From: Salegentibacter sp. 24
GTDB taxonomy: Bacteria; Bacteroidota; Bacteroidia; Flavobacteriales; Flavobacteriaceae
Direction of reading: 5' to 3'
NCBI RefSeq assembly: GCF_004362395.1
Contig: NZ_SNWE01000014.1
Location: 48,841 to 112,840 of the forward strand
DNA: 64,000 nt
This document shows positions 35,783 to 43,750 of this stretch, one piece after another (positions within the stretch are counted from its first letter, which is position 1; the number at the start of each line of letters is the position of its first letter). The translations under genes and the position numbers were made by a program. The notes beneath the pieces were generated by a model. It was given only the letters and a program-made list of their open reading frames with translations, did no database searches and was not told the origin of the DNA.

Positions 35783-36721
35783 TTAAAAATCGATTAAAGG
35801 CAATTTTTTCTTCTTCAAAAATCTGTTCATTCCCGGAATTCCCTGTACACCTCCCGTATGAATTGCCAGGATTTTACTCCCGGAAGGAAAATATCCTTTT
35901 TTTATCAGTTCAAAAATACCAAAAACTAATTTTCCAGTATACACGGGATCCAACTGAATTTGATATTTATCTTTGAAATTATTAATAAAATTTATCAATT
36001 CCGAATCTACCTTTGCATAACCCCCAAAATGATAATTTAGTATTAATTTCCAATTATCCTGGAAACTGAACTTTTTAATTTCTGCTGCAAGAAAATCACC
36101 TTTTAAAGCTGGAAAGCCAAGAATTTCCTGACCCTGGCAAGATGCATTAATCAAACCGGAAATTGTACCGCCGGTTCCGGCTGAAACGGCTATAAAATTG
36201 AATTCCGTGTCATTTTTATTTAAAATTTCCTGGCAACCTTTTACAGCCAGGTGGTTGGTTCCACCCTCGGGAATGTAATAAAACGCTCCAAATTCTTCTT
36301 TTAATTTGTCCAGAAACCCTTGATCCCCCTTATTCCTATAGTCACTTCGGGAAATAAATTTGAATCGCATCCCGCAGGAATTTGCAAACTGAAGTGTTGG
36401 ATTTTGATTTAAGGTGCTTTTGAGATTTCCTGCTAATTCCTCTCCACGGATAATCCCAATAGTTTTAAGTCCTGCAAGTTTTCCCGCTGCTGCCGTAGCA
36501 GAAATATGATTTGAAAAGGCACCCCCGAAAGTTAAAAGCGTTTCCATTTTCTGGTCCAGTGCCTCAGCGATATTATATTTTAATTTCCTGAATTTATTCC
36601 CTGAAACTTCAGAATGAAGCAAATCTTCCCGTTTTATGTATAAAGAAATTCCATTAGGAAATTCATCAACAAACTGGTTCTTAGAAGAGTTTTCAGTAAA
36701 TAACGGGGAATGATTTGGCAT
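35783..36721 (-). CDS. PLP-dependent D-cysteine desulfhydrase / ACC deaminase family protein
   Basis: A beta-family PLP enzyme of the ACC deaminase/D-cysteine desulfhydrase group, 312 residues. PLP Lys is in SGNKFRKLKYN; other marks are LTFGGAFSNHISATAA (about 63-78), AVSAGTGGTISGL and LAIHTGGVQG near the end. The substrate cannot be separated by eye: D-cysteine desulfhydration is more common outside plant-associated bacteria. I chose ATG at 36721 (MPNHSPLF); the longer frame to 36778 adds 19 non-conserved residues and would overlap the upstream gene. Confidence 0.87.
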   Translation of the reverse strand: MPNHSPLFTENSSKNQFVDEFPNGISLYIKREDLLHSEVSGNKFRKLKYNIAEALDQKMETLLTFGGAFSNHISATAAAGKLAGLKTIGIIRGEELAGNLKSTLNQNPTLQFANSCGMRFKFISRSDYRNKGDQGFLDKLKEEFGAFYYIPEGGTNHLAVKGCQEILNKNDTEFNFIAVSAGTGGTISGLINASCQGQEILGFPALKGDFLAAEIKKFSFQDNWKLILNYHFGGYAKVDSELINFINNFKDKYQIQLDPVYTGKLVFGIFELIKKGYFPSGSKILAIHTGGVQGIPGMNRFLKKKKLPLIDF

Positions 36722-36753
36722 AATACAAATATCTAAAATCTGCGAGGAGGCAC

Positions 36754-37080
36754 CTACACAAACTGGAGAAATGCCCATAATTTTCGATCCTGCAAATAAT
36801 TTTCTTTCATTTCCTGACTGTATGCTTCCCGTTCAAAACTTATATTTTTATAAGCTAGAAACCGGTCTTTATAATAAATCAATCGTAGTAAATATTCCAT
36901 TAAATACCAGATATAAAAAGGGATAATAAGCATTTCGAGCTGTTGCCTTAGGTGAATTTTTTCGTGATTGATAAAGGTAATATCATCCTTAAGCTCCTTA
37001 TTTTTAAGGATTACAAAAGGCCATAAACTCACCCCATTAAATCCTTTTCCCAGCAGATATTTGTTAACTATTAGAATCAC
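36754..37080 (-). CDS. small HExxH protein, probable minimal metallopeptidase-like
   Basis: A 108-residue protein of a family I cannot name with certainty. It has INHEKIHLRQQLEML (37-51), an HExxH zinc motif, followed by a hydrophobic segment (about 52-68, IIPFYIWYLMEYLLRLI) and ISFEREAYSQEM (81-92), whose Glu residues could be a third ligand as in gluzincins. It looks like a very short membrane-associated zinc peptidase fold. It has its own frame 32 bases upstream of the deaminase start and reads with the same strand, so it heads that small operon. A structural non-enzymatic role cannot be ruled out. Confidence 0.7.
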   Translation of the reverse strand: MILIVNKYLLGKGFNGVSLWPFVILKNKELKDDITFINHEKIHLRQQLEMLIIPFYIWYLMEYLLRLIYYKDRFLAYKNISFEREAYSQEMKENYLQDRKLWAFLQFV

Positions 37081-37108
37081 TTGCGGAAGTTAAGAAATTG
37101 TATTTTTG
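37081..37108 (+). promoter_or_regulatory. promoter with TTG-N17-TATTTTTG, four bases before the ATG
   Basis: TTG at 37081-37083, 17 bases, then TATTTTTG (37101-37108) is a full match to the flavobacterial consensus. The ATG of the DUF5522 gene starts only four bases later (37113), so a leaderless transcript is predicted. Confidence 0.75.
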
Positions 37109-37112
37109 TGAT

Positions 37113-37283
37113 ATGAGTTTTTTCAAAAAAAGAATTCCGCTAGAAGAAGGAGATTATTATACAACTCCCGAAGGCTATCGCTGCTTTACTGAGCAATATC
37201 ACTTAAAAAGAGGATATTGCTGCGAAAGTGGCTGCAGGCATTGCCCTTATGGTTACAACAAAAACACCAACAATCAGGAATAA
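37113..37283 (+). CDS. DUF5522 small Cys-rich protein
   Basis: A 56-residue protein of the DUF5522 family with unknown role. It contains LEEGDYYTTPEGYRCFTEQY and a Cys-rich tail RGYCCESGCRHCPYGY, which has four Cys and one His that could bind zinc or an Fe-S cluster. I start it at ATG 37113 (MSFFKKRIP) because a TTG five codons earlier would lie inside the promoter box. It overlaps nothing and precedes hutU by 26 bases. Confidence 0.85.
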   Translation: MSFFKKRIPLEEGDYYTTPEGYRCFTEQYHLKRGYCCESGCRHCPYGYNKNTNNQE

Positions 37284-37309
37284 GCTTTAGCACGATCAAA
37301 TCTAAACAA

Positions 37310-39316
37310 ATGACCGCACTACATTTTAAAGAAGAAATTTTAAGGGGAATACCTAATGAACTTCCTACAAAAAAGGAATATGACACCTCTGTAAACCACG
37401 CACCAAAACGAAAGGATATCTTAACTAAGGATGAAAAACAATTAGCGCTTCAAAATGCCCTGCGTTATTTCGATGCCAAACACCATAAAGAACTGCTCCC
37501 GGAATTTCAAAAAGAACTTGAGCAGTTTGGCCGGATATATATGTACCGGTTAAAACCCGATTATGAGTTGTTCGCCCGGAGTATTGAAGAATATCCCGGA
37601 AAAAGCATGCAGGCCAAGGGGATTATGTTGATGATTCAAAACAATCTCGATCCAAGTGTAGCCCAACATCCTGATGAACTTATTACCTATGGTGGAAATG
37701 GCTCAGTTTTTCAAAATTGGGCGCAATACCTTCTCACGATGCAGTATTTGGCAGAAATGGAAAATGACCAAACTTTGGTGATTTATTCAGGACATCCACT
37801 GGGTTTGTTTCCTTCCCACGAAAACGCTCCACGGGTTGTAGTGACTAACGGCATAATGGTTCCAAATTATTCCCAACCCGATGACTGGGAAAAATTTAAC
37901 GCATTAGGGGTAACCCAATACGGGCAAATGACGGCAGGGAGCTATATGTATATCGGTCCCCAAGGAATTGTGCACGGTACTACGATCACTGTATTAAATG
38001 CGGGGAGAAAAATATCAAAATCTGGGGAAGGCCTTGAAGGAAAATTATTCGTAACCTCCGGACTTGGCGGAATGAGCGGTGCACAACCCAAGGCCGGAAA
38101 TATAGCCGGCTGCATTACGGTATGTGCCGAAGTAAATCCCAAAGCCATTCAAAGGCGTCACAGCCAGGGCTGGGTAGATGAAATAATTACCGATTTTGCT
38201 GTCTTGGCAGAAAGAGTTCGGGATGCCAAAGCAAATAAAGAAGTGGTTTCTATCGCTTTTCAGGGAAATATCGTGGAAGTATGGGAATATTTCGACAAAG
38301 AAAATATTTACATCGATTTAGGCAGTGATCAGACTTCGTTACACAATCCATGGGCCGGAGGTTATTATCCAGCAGGCTTAAGCTTGGAAAAAGCCAATAA
38401 GATGATGGCCGAAGAACCTGAATTGTTTAAGAAGAAGGTACAACAGAGTTTGATAAGACAAACTACAGCGATTAATAAACACACCGCTAAAGGAACCTAT
38501 TTCTTTGATTATGGAAATGCATTCTTATTAGAGGCTTCCCGTGCAGGAGCCAATATTCTGGCCGCAAACGGCAAAGATTTTAAATACCCTAGCTACGTTC
38601 AGGATATAATGGGGCCCATGTGTTTTGATTATGGGTTTGGTCCATTTAGATGGGTTTGTGCTTCAGGAAAAGAAGAAGATCTTAATAAAACCGATAAAAT
38701 AGCTACCCAAGTTCTACAAGAACTTAAGAAGATTTCTCCTCCCCAAATTCAGCAACAAATGGATGATAATATTCAGTGGATAAAGGGCGCTCGGGAAAAT
38801 AGATTAGTTGTGGGATCCAAAGCACGGATTCTTTATGCTGACGCTGAAGGTCGCGCAAAAATCGCCAAAGCTTTTAATGATGCTATTGGTAGAGGCGAAA
38901 TAGGTCCCGTAGTTTTAGGAAGGGATCATCACGATGTTTCCGGCACGGATTCGCCTTATCGTGAAACTTCAAATATCTATGACGGGTCGCAGTTCACAGC
39001 TGATATGGCGGTACAAAATGTGATTGGGGATAGCTTTAGGGGTGCCACTTGGGTGAGCATACATAATGGAGGTGGTGTTGGCTGGGGGGAGGTTATTAAT
39101 GGTGGATTTGGTATGGTTCTTGAAGGAAATAAGGCATCGGAAGAGCGATTAAAATCTATGCTTTTCTGGGATGTTAACAATGGAATTGCCCGCCGAAGCT
39201 GGGCCCGAAATAAAGAAGCGGTCTTCGCTGCAAAAAGGGCTATGCAAATGGAACCAAAGCTAAAAGTAACTATCCCGAACCTGGTAGACCCGGCTCTTTT
39301 CGACACTAACATCTAA
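37310..39316 (+). CDS. hutU: urocanate hydratase
   Basis: Urocanase converts urocanate to imidazolone propionate, the second step of histidine breakdown, using NAD+ as an electrophile. The start at ATG 37310 (MTALHFKEEIL) gives 668 residues, normal for the longer Bacteroidetes form; an upstream frame from 37217 would overlap the DUF5522 gene. Marks include YGGNGSVFQNW (about 123), VTNGIMVPNY, TSGLGGMSGAQPKAGN (about 247-262), DQTSLHNPWAGGYYPAG and IHNGGGVGWGEVINGG near the C-terminus. No hutH, hutI or hutG is present in the window, so the pathway genes are scattered or off the window. A DUF4136 lipoprotein gene follows by 11 bases. Confidence 0.96.
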   Translation: MTALHFKEEILRGIPNELPTKKEYDTSVNHAPKRKDILTKDEKQLALQNALRYFDAKHHKELLPEFQKELEQFGRIYMYRLKPDYELFARSIEEYPGKSMQAKGIMLMIQNNLDPSVAQHPDELITYGGNGSVFQNWAQYLLTMQYLAEMENDQTLVIYSGHPLGLFPSHENAPRVVVTNGIMVPNYSQPDDWEKFNALGVTQYGQMTAGSYMYIGPQGIVHGTTITVLNAGRKISKSGEGLEGKLFVTSGLGGMSGAQPKAGNIAGCITVCAEVNPKAIQRRHSQGWVDEIITDFAVLAERVRDAKANKEVVSIAFQGNIVEVWEYFDKENIYIDLGSDQTSLHNPWAGGYYPAGLSLEKANKMMAEEPELFKKKVQQSLIRQTTAINKHTAKGTYFFDYGNAFLLEASRAGANILAANGKDFKYPSYVQDIMGPMCFDYGFGPFRWVCASGKEEDLNKTDKIATQVLQELKKISPPQIQQQMDDNIQWIKGARENRLVVGSKARILYADAEGRAKIAKAFNDAIGRGEIGPVVLGRDHHDVSGTDSPYRETSNIYDGSQFTADMAVQNVIGDSFRGATWVSIHNGGGVGWGEVINGGFGMVLEGNKASEERLKSMLFWDVNNGIARRSWARNKEAVFAAKRAMQMEPKLKVTIPNLVDPALFDTNI

Positions 39317-39327
39317 AATTTTATTTT

Positions 39328-39870
39328 ATGAAAGTCTTTAAAACTACACCGGTATTGCTTCTGCTGGCTATTTTGGTTACATCCTGCAGTAGTGTAAGAG
39401 TTGCATCAGATTACGATAGAGAAGTGAATTTTGATCAGTATGAAACTTATGCATTTTTTAAACCTGGGATCGATAAAGCCGAAATATCCGATCTGGATAA
39501 AAAAAGAATCCTTCGGGCTATAGAAGAGGTCATGCAAAGTAAAGGTTTCACTAAATCTGAGAACCCTGATCTCTTAGTAAGCATTTTTACCAAAACCAAT
39601 GAAAACATCAACATATACCAGAATAATATGATGGGCTGGGGTTACGGCTGGGGATGGCATCCATGGTATTGGGGCTCGGGTTTTAATACCGTAAACCGCA
39701 CCAGTGAGGGCACCCTTTATATAGATTTAATTGATGCTCAAGACAAAGAATTGGTTTGGCAGGGAATGGGAACCGCTGCCTTAGCTAGCGATGTAAGTAA
39801 AAAACAGGAAAGAATAAACGAAATTGTAGAGGAAATACTTGAAAAATACCCCCCGGAAATCGAGGAATAA
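39328..39870 (+). CDS. DUF4136 lipoprotein
   Basis: A secreted lipoprotein of 180 residues. The signal peptide ends in LVTSC with the lipobox Cys at residue 20. The DUF4136 domain follows: DYDREVNFDQYETYAFF, then KKRILRAIEEVMQSKGF and the end block LYIDLIDAQDKELVWQGMG. A Trp/Gly-rich patch (MMGWGYGWGWHPWYWG, about 103-118) is typical of the family. The function is unknown, possibly in the envelope. It lies 11 bases after hutU and is followed by a strong terminator. Confidence 0.92.
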   Translation: MKVFKTTPVLLLLAILVTSCSSVRVASDYDREVNFDQYETYAFFKPGIDKAEISDLDKKRILRAIEEVMQSKGFTKSENPDLLVSIFTKTNENINIYQNNMMGWGYGWGWHPWYWGSGFNTVNRTSEGTLYIDLIDAQDKELVWQGMGTAALASDVSKKQERINEIVEEILEKYPPEIEE

Positions 39871-39893
39871 CCCCACAAATTTTTTAACAAAAG

Positions 39894-39917
39894 TGCCCCT
39901 TACATAGGGGCATTTTT
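39894..39917 (+). terminator. terminator after hutU-DUF4136
   Basis: TGCCCC (39894-39899) pairs with GGGGCA (39907-39912) around a 7-base loop, followed by TTTTT. A classical intrinsic terminator ending the plus-strand hutU operon. Confidence 0.92.
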
Positions 39918-39999
39918 AATTTTAAGCGCATTTGATTATCAATTTATGAATTTCAGCTTAATTTCTTATATTTATATTGAATTTTAGTCAATCACTGAT

Positions 40000-41754
40000 A
40001 TGCTCAATAAAATTGAATCAAACGCGATCTTAGACCGCTTACCGGTCCATCTTCAGCAATATATAAAACCACAAAATTACGAGGATTACACCCCAGTAAA
40101 TCACGCTGTTTGGAGATATGTAATGCGTAAAAATGTAGATTACCTAAGTAAAGTCGCGCATGAGTCTTATTTAGAAGGTTTAAAGCAAACCGGAATTTCT
40201 ATAAATCACATTCCAAATATGTACGGGATGAACCGTATTTTAAAGGAAATTGGCTGGGCCGCAGTGGCCGTTGACGGCTTTATTCCGCCCGCTGCTTTTA
40301 TGGAATTTCAGGCTTATAATGTTTTAGTAATCGCCAGTGATATCAGGCAACTTGAACATATAGAATATACCCCGGCGCCGGATATTATCCATGAAGGCGC
40401 CGGCCACGCCCCTATTATTGCTAATCCTGAATATGCCGAATATTTAAGACGATTTGGGGAAATTGGTTGTAAAGCGATTTCTAGCTCTAGGGATTATGAA
40501 ATATACGAAGCAATAAGGCATCTCTCTATTATAAAGGAAGCTGAAGACACTTCGCAGGAGCAAATCCAAGCAGCTGAGGAAAAGGTGGACAGACTTCAAA
40601 ATGAAGCATGTGAACTCAGTGAAATGGCTCAAATAAGAAATTTGCATTGGTGGACGGTTGAATATGGACTTATAGGTACGCCTGAAAATCCCAAAATCTA
40701 CGGAGCAGGTCTGCTTTCCTCTATTGGGGAAAGCGCCTGGTGTATGACCGATAAGGTAAGGAAAATTCCTTATTCAATAGATGCCTGTACACAAGAGTTT
40801 GATATTACTAAACCTCAACCTCAGCTTTATGTAACACCGGATTTTGCTCATTTAAGCTCAGTTTTAGAAGAGTTTGCTAATAAAATGGCCTTAAGAAGAG
40901 GTGGATTGGAAGGAGTGCAGAAATTAATTGATTCTAAGAATCTTGGTACCATTGAAATGAGTACTGGTTTGCAGATTTCGGGAAATTTTTCAAAAGTGAT
41001 CGCCCACGATGGCAAACCAATTTATATTCAGACTTCCGGAAAAACTGCGCTTTCACATCGGGAAAAAGAATTAGTCGGGCACAGTGTCAAAAATCATCCA
41101 GACGGCTTTGGTTCCCCGATCGGATCGTTAAAAGGAATTAATCTGGCCATTGAGGATATGAGTCCTCGTGATCTTAGAGCATATGATATTTATGAAGGCG
41201 AAAAAATTGAGTTTGAATTTGAGGGCGGAATAAAAGTAAAAGGAGAAATTATTACCGGAACCAGAAACCTTCAGGGGAAAATTATATTGATCAGTCTTAA
41301 AGCTTGCAGTGTCACTTATGGTGATGAAATCCTGTTTAAGCCGGAATGGGGCAACTACGATATGGCTATAGGAAAAGAAATAATTTCTGCCTTTGCAGGT
41401 CCCGCTGACAATCTTTCTTTCGATTTAATTACGCATAAAACCTCCAGTACCACGATAAAAAGTAAAAAGACTCCAGAGCGAGAAGAACTGGCCTCTCTCT
41501 ACGCCTCGGTTAGAAATATCAGAGAAGGGAAAGATGCAAAGTTTTCCCTGGAAGCTGCATTTGATCTGACAAGGAAACACCATCCAAATGACTGGCTGCT
41601 TTCCGTGGAAATCTATGAACTGGTTGTGGGGAAAGAAGGAAAACTCACCAAAGACGTTTTAAAGCATTTGCAAGAGGTCAAATCGAGAAGACCTGATATT
41701 TCGCATTTAATCGAAGGGGGGATAAATCTTATCGACGCACAACTAGTGCCCTAG
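40000..41754 (+). CDS. pterin-dependent aromatic amino acid hydroxylase with C-terminal extension
   Basis: An iron- and tetrahydrobiopterin-dependent hydroxylase, most likely phenylalanine 4-monooxygenase (Phe to Tyr). The catalytic core is residues about 30-330: iron ligands are His131 and His136 (IIHEGAGHAP) and Glu221 (HWWTVEYGLIG), and the core ends with a PDFAHL-type segment. At 584 residues it is twice the length of simple bacterial enzymes; residues about 340-584 form an extra region with strands (EGEKIEFEFEGGIKVKGEII) and a helical end, seen in Bacteroidetes homologues as I recall. The role of the extension is unclear. It has its own promoter region after the upstream terminator. No tyrosine-breakdown genes adjoin. 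Confidence 0.9.
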   Translation: MLNKIESNAILDRLPVHLQQYIKPQNYEDYTPVNHAVWRYVMRKNVDYLSKVAHESYLEGLKQTGISINHIPNMYGMNRILKEIGWAAVAVDGFIPPAAFMEFQAYNVLVIASDIRQLEHIEYTPAPDIIHEGAGHAPIIANPEYAEYLRRFGEIGCKAISSSRDYEIYEAIRHLSIIKEAEDTSQEQIQAAEEKVDRLQNEACELSEMAQIRNLHWWTVEYGLIGTPENPKIYGAGLLSSIGESAWCMTDKVRKIPYSIDACTQEFDITKPQPQLYVTPDFAHLSSVLEEFANKMALRRGGLEGVQKLIDSKNLGTIEMSTGLQISGNFSKVIAHDGKPIYIQTSGKTALSHREKELVGHSVKNHPDGFGSPIGSLKGINLAIEDMSPRDLRAYDIYEGEKIEFEFEGGIKVKGEIITGTRNLQGKIILISLKACSVTYGDEILFKPEWGNYDMAIGKEIISAFAGPADNLSFDLITHKTSSTTIKSKKTPEREELASLYASVRNIREGKDAKFSLEAAFDLTRKHHPNDWLLSVEIYELVVGKEGKLTKDVLKHLQEVKSRRPDISHLIEGGINLIDAQLVP

Positions 41755-41845
41755 TCAAAACAAACCATCGATGATAATTAATCGAAGGCATAATCATTTA
41801 GTAAAACCACTATAGAATTGCAACCCGTAGAGGCCATATAATAAT

Positions 41846-42460
41846 TCAGAGTTTTATTTTTTCCAACTCTTCCGAGTTATCAAAATCCTGGTTCTTATAC
41901 TGGAGCGTCCAACCCATTGAACTGGTTAAGATGTAGATCTTCTGCAATTCGCTGATTAACCTATTTTCGGCATTTGATTTCAACGAAGAAGTTTCAACTT
42001 TTTTCCTGATCGAGGTCTCAATACGCTTTCTTATTTTATTGTAATCTTCTGCATCGAACTGGTTTAAATAGTCCTGGGTCACATCATAATATTCTATCTC
42101 AGGGTTTATGGTGATTTCTTCTTTGGGAATATAAATAATACGAACAACCTTGTTTTCTTCGTCAATTTCGGTTTGCAGTTTACTTAAGTCATAAGCTACC
42201 GTGGCAGTGGCATTTACAACAATCAATGCCTTTTTTCTAGCTGAAAAAATATCCAGATAAAATTTCTTGGAATCTTTATAGGAATAAACCTGTGAAAAAG
42301 TACCCTCGGTCACCACCAACTTCCCGACATTTTTTATTTGCTTTTGCAGCAAGGCAGTACTTTCTTCTAGTTGATTTTTTTCGTTATTTCTATTTTCACA
42401 ATAGCGAATTCCAAAAACAATAAGCAAAACCAAAACGGCTCCGAAAAGGAAATTTTTCAT
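41846..42460 (-). CDS. DUF4230 membrane-anchored protein
   Basis: A 204-residue DUF4230 protein of unknown function. One membrane segment (about residues 3-18, FLFGAVLVLLIVFGI) puts the rest in the periplasm; a linker (LEESTALLQKQIKNVGKLVV) leads into the DUF4230 strands TEGTFSQVYSYKDSK, KKALIVVNATATVAYDLSKL and VVRIIYIPKEEI. The family is common in Bacteroidetes and some Firmicutes. It converges with the hydroxylase and follows the three-hairpin region downstream of GSCFA. Confidence 0.85.
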   Translation of the reverse strand: MKNFLFGAVLVLLIVFGIRYCENRNNEKNQLEESTALLQKQIKNVGKLVVTEGTFSQVYSYKDSKKFYLDIFSARKKALIVVNATATVAYDLSKLQTEIDEENKVVRIIYIPKEEITINPEIEYYDVTQDYLNQFDAEDYNKIRKRIETSIRKKVETSSLKSNAENRLISELQKIYILTSSMGWTLQYKNQDFDNSEELEKIKL

Positions 42461-42532
42461 TAATCAATTTTTCTAGATGTATAAAGAATGTGAATTTAGG
42501 GTTTTTGAAGAAAACATTAGGCCCATAAAATG

Positions 42533-42643
42533 CTTATGGACGGCCCCACCCGTCCATAAGTTGTTAAATTTCTAAAATCTACCCCAACAAATTTTAGAAA
42601 ACGAATCAAAATATTCATCAAAAGCCTAAGGCCTTTAGCCTTT
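42533..42643 (-). other. three consecutive hairpins between GSCFA and DUF4230
   Basis: CTTATGGACGG (42533-42543) pairs perfectly with CCGTCCATAAG (42550-42560). TTTCTAAAAT (42569-42578) pairs perfectly with ATTTTAGAAA (42591-42600). A near-palindrome AAAGCCTAAGGCCTTTAGCC lies at 42621-42640 and extends to 42643. They fill much of the 288-base gap. On the minus strand they could form a compound terminator for GSCFA, but the first stem has no proper T-run, so a small structured RNA is also possible. Confidence 0.55.
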
Positions 42644-42748
42644 CTATTTCAACGATTTATATTTCGAATTCTGTAATAAAAGTACAAAATATTTTTATAC
42701 CAAGTCAAGTAGAAATTTAATTTAAAGATATTTTTACAATAAATTAAT

Positions 42749-43696
42749 TTAAAAATCCAAGTGGGGGTATTGTTTTTTAAGCCTTGAAATTTGAGAATTC
42801 AGTCTTTCTAAAAAACGGGAATGGGCTTCGGAGTTTACATTAAAAGCACGATGTCTAAGTCCTTTCTGAATGTTCTCTACGTCTTTTAAAACCGAAAAAG
42901 AAGCTTTTGAAAACCAGGTTTCTGTAAATCGTTCCCAGATATAACTTATAGCTTTTTGGGATGGATGCAGCATATCCTCTGCATAAAATCGGTAATCCCG
43001 CAGTTCATCCATCATCAATTCATAGGCGGGAAAATAATTAGTGTTTTCGTTTGCCTCACAAATTTGGTGAACAGCATAGATCAAATGAGCCTTACTGCGT
43101 TGATTTTCGATAAATCCATCCTTGATATGCCGAACTGGAGAAATGGTGAAGATGACTTCAATTTTAGGATTCAATTGCTTTAAATTTTCGAGTATTCCGT
43201 CAAATGCGAATTGAATTTCTTCTGAAGATTGCAATTCTTTCCTGAAAAACTTCTGAGGAAGTTTGTGACAATTTGTAACTATCTGTTGTTTTTCCAAATG
43301 AAAATAACTCCAGGCGGTTCCCAAAGTAATTACCACATGTGAACTATCCTGTAGAAATTGCCGGCCATTCACTAAAGCAGAATTAAGGTTCTTGAGTAAC
43401 TCATCAGCATTAGAATGGCTCAGAGAAGAGTGTGCATCGAAACAGTGCCAACGTTCCTGGTATTGAAAAATGTCTTTTTCACAATAAAATGAATTTTCAA
43501 TGAGCTTCTGAAAAAACTTCGCGATAGCTAATGGATGGAATAGAATCCCCAAGGGATTCTGTAGATTTTTCAACTTATAAAAATCCAGTTTCTTGCCAAT
43601 ATTTTCAACAAAACAGGAACCGATGAGAAAAATTTTAGATTCGTAATCTATCTTAAGTTCCCCCTGATGAATAGGTATTTTAGTCCTGAATTCCAT
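42749..43696 (-). CDS. GSCFA-domain protein
   Basis: A GSCFA-family protein (315 residues), a bacterial group with an SGNH-hydrolase-like fold and unknown substrate. The name motif is visible as FLIGSCFVENIGKKL, with LQNPLGILFHP next and ITLGTAWSY, SPVRHIKDGF and DMLHPSQKAISYIW further on, the last with the Asp-x-x-His of the catalytic set. I start at ATG 43696 (MEFRTKIPIHQ), the usual family start; a longer frame to 43744 adds 16 residues and begins seven bases after alaS. A TAAGTTTG promoter box (43729-43736) just upstream of 43696 supports this choice. Confidence 0.85.
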   Translation of the reverse strand: MEFRTKIPIHQGELKIDYESKIFLIGSCFVENIGKKLDFYKLKNLQNPLGILFHPLAIAKFFQKLIENSFYCEKDIFQYQERWHCFDAHSSLSHSNADELLKNLNSALVNGRQFLQDSSHVVITLGTAWSYFHLEKQQIVTNCHKLPQKFFRKELQSSEEIQFAFDGILENLKQLNPKIEVIFTISPVRHIKDGFIENQRSKAHLIYAVHQICEANENTNYFPAYELMMDELRDYRFYAEDMLHPSQKAISYIWERFTETWFSKASFSVLKDVENIQKGLRHRAFNVNSEAHSRFLERLNSQISRLKKQYPHLDF

Positions 43697-43728
43697 ATAT
43701 TTATTAAATAGGGCATAAGTTTTAGCAA

Positions 43729-43736
43729 CAAACTTA
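43729..43736 (-). promoter_or_regulatory. -7 box TAAGTTTG for GSCFA
   Basis: On the minus strand TAAGTTTG fits TAnnTTTG and lies 32 bases before the ATG at 43696, just after the alaS stop. No -33 TTG at the right distance is seen. Confidence 0.45.
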
Positions 43737-43750
43737 TGTTGCACATAGTT

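Noticed and set aside
36722..36778. 19-residue extension of the PLP deaminase
   Set aside because: It overlaps the upstream HExxH gene, and MPNHSPLF is the better start.
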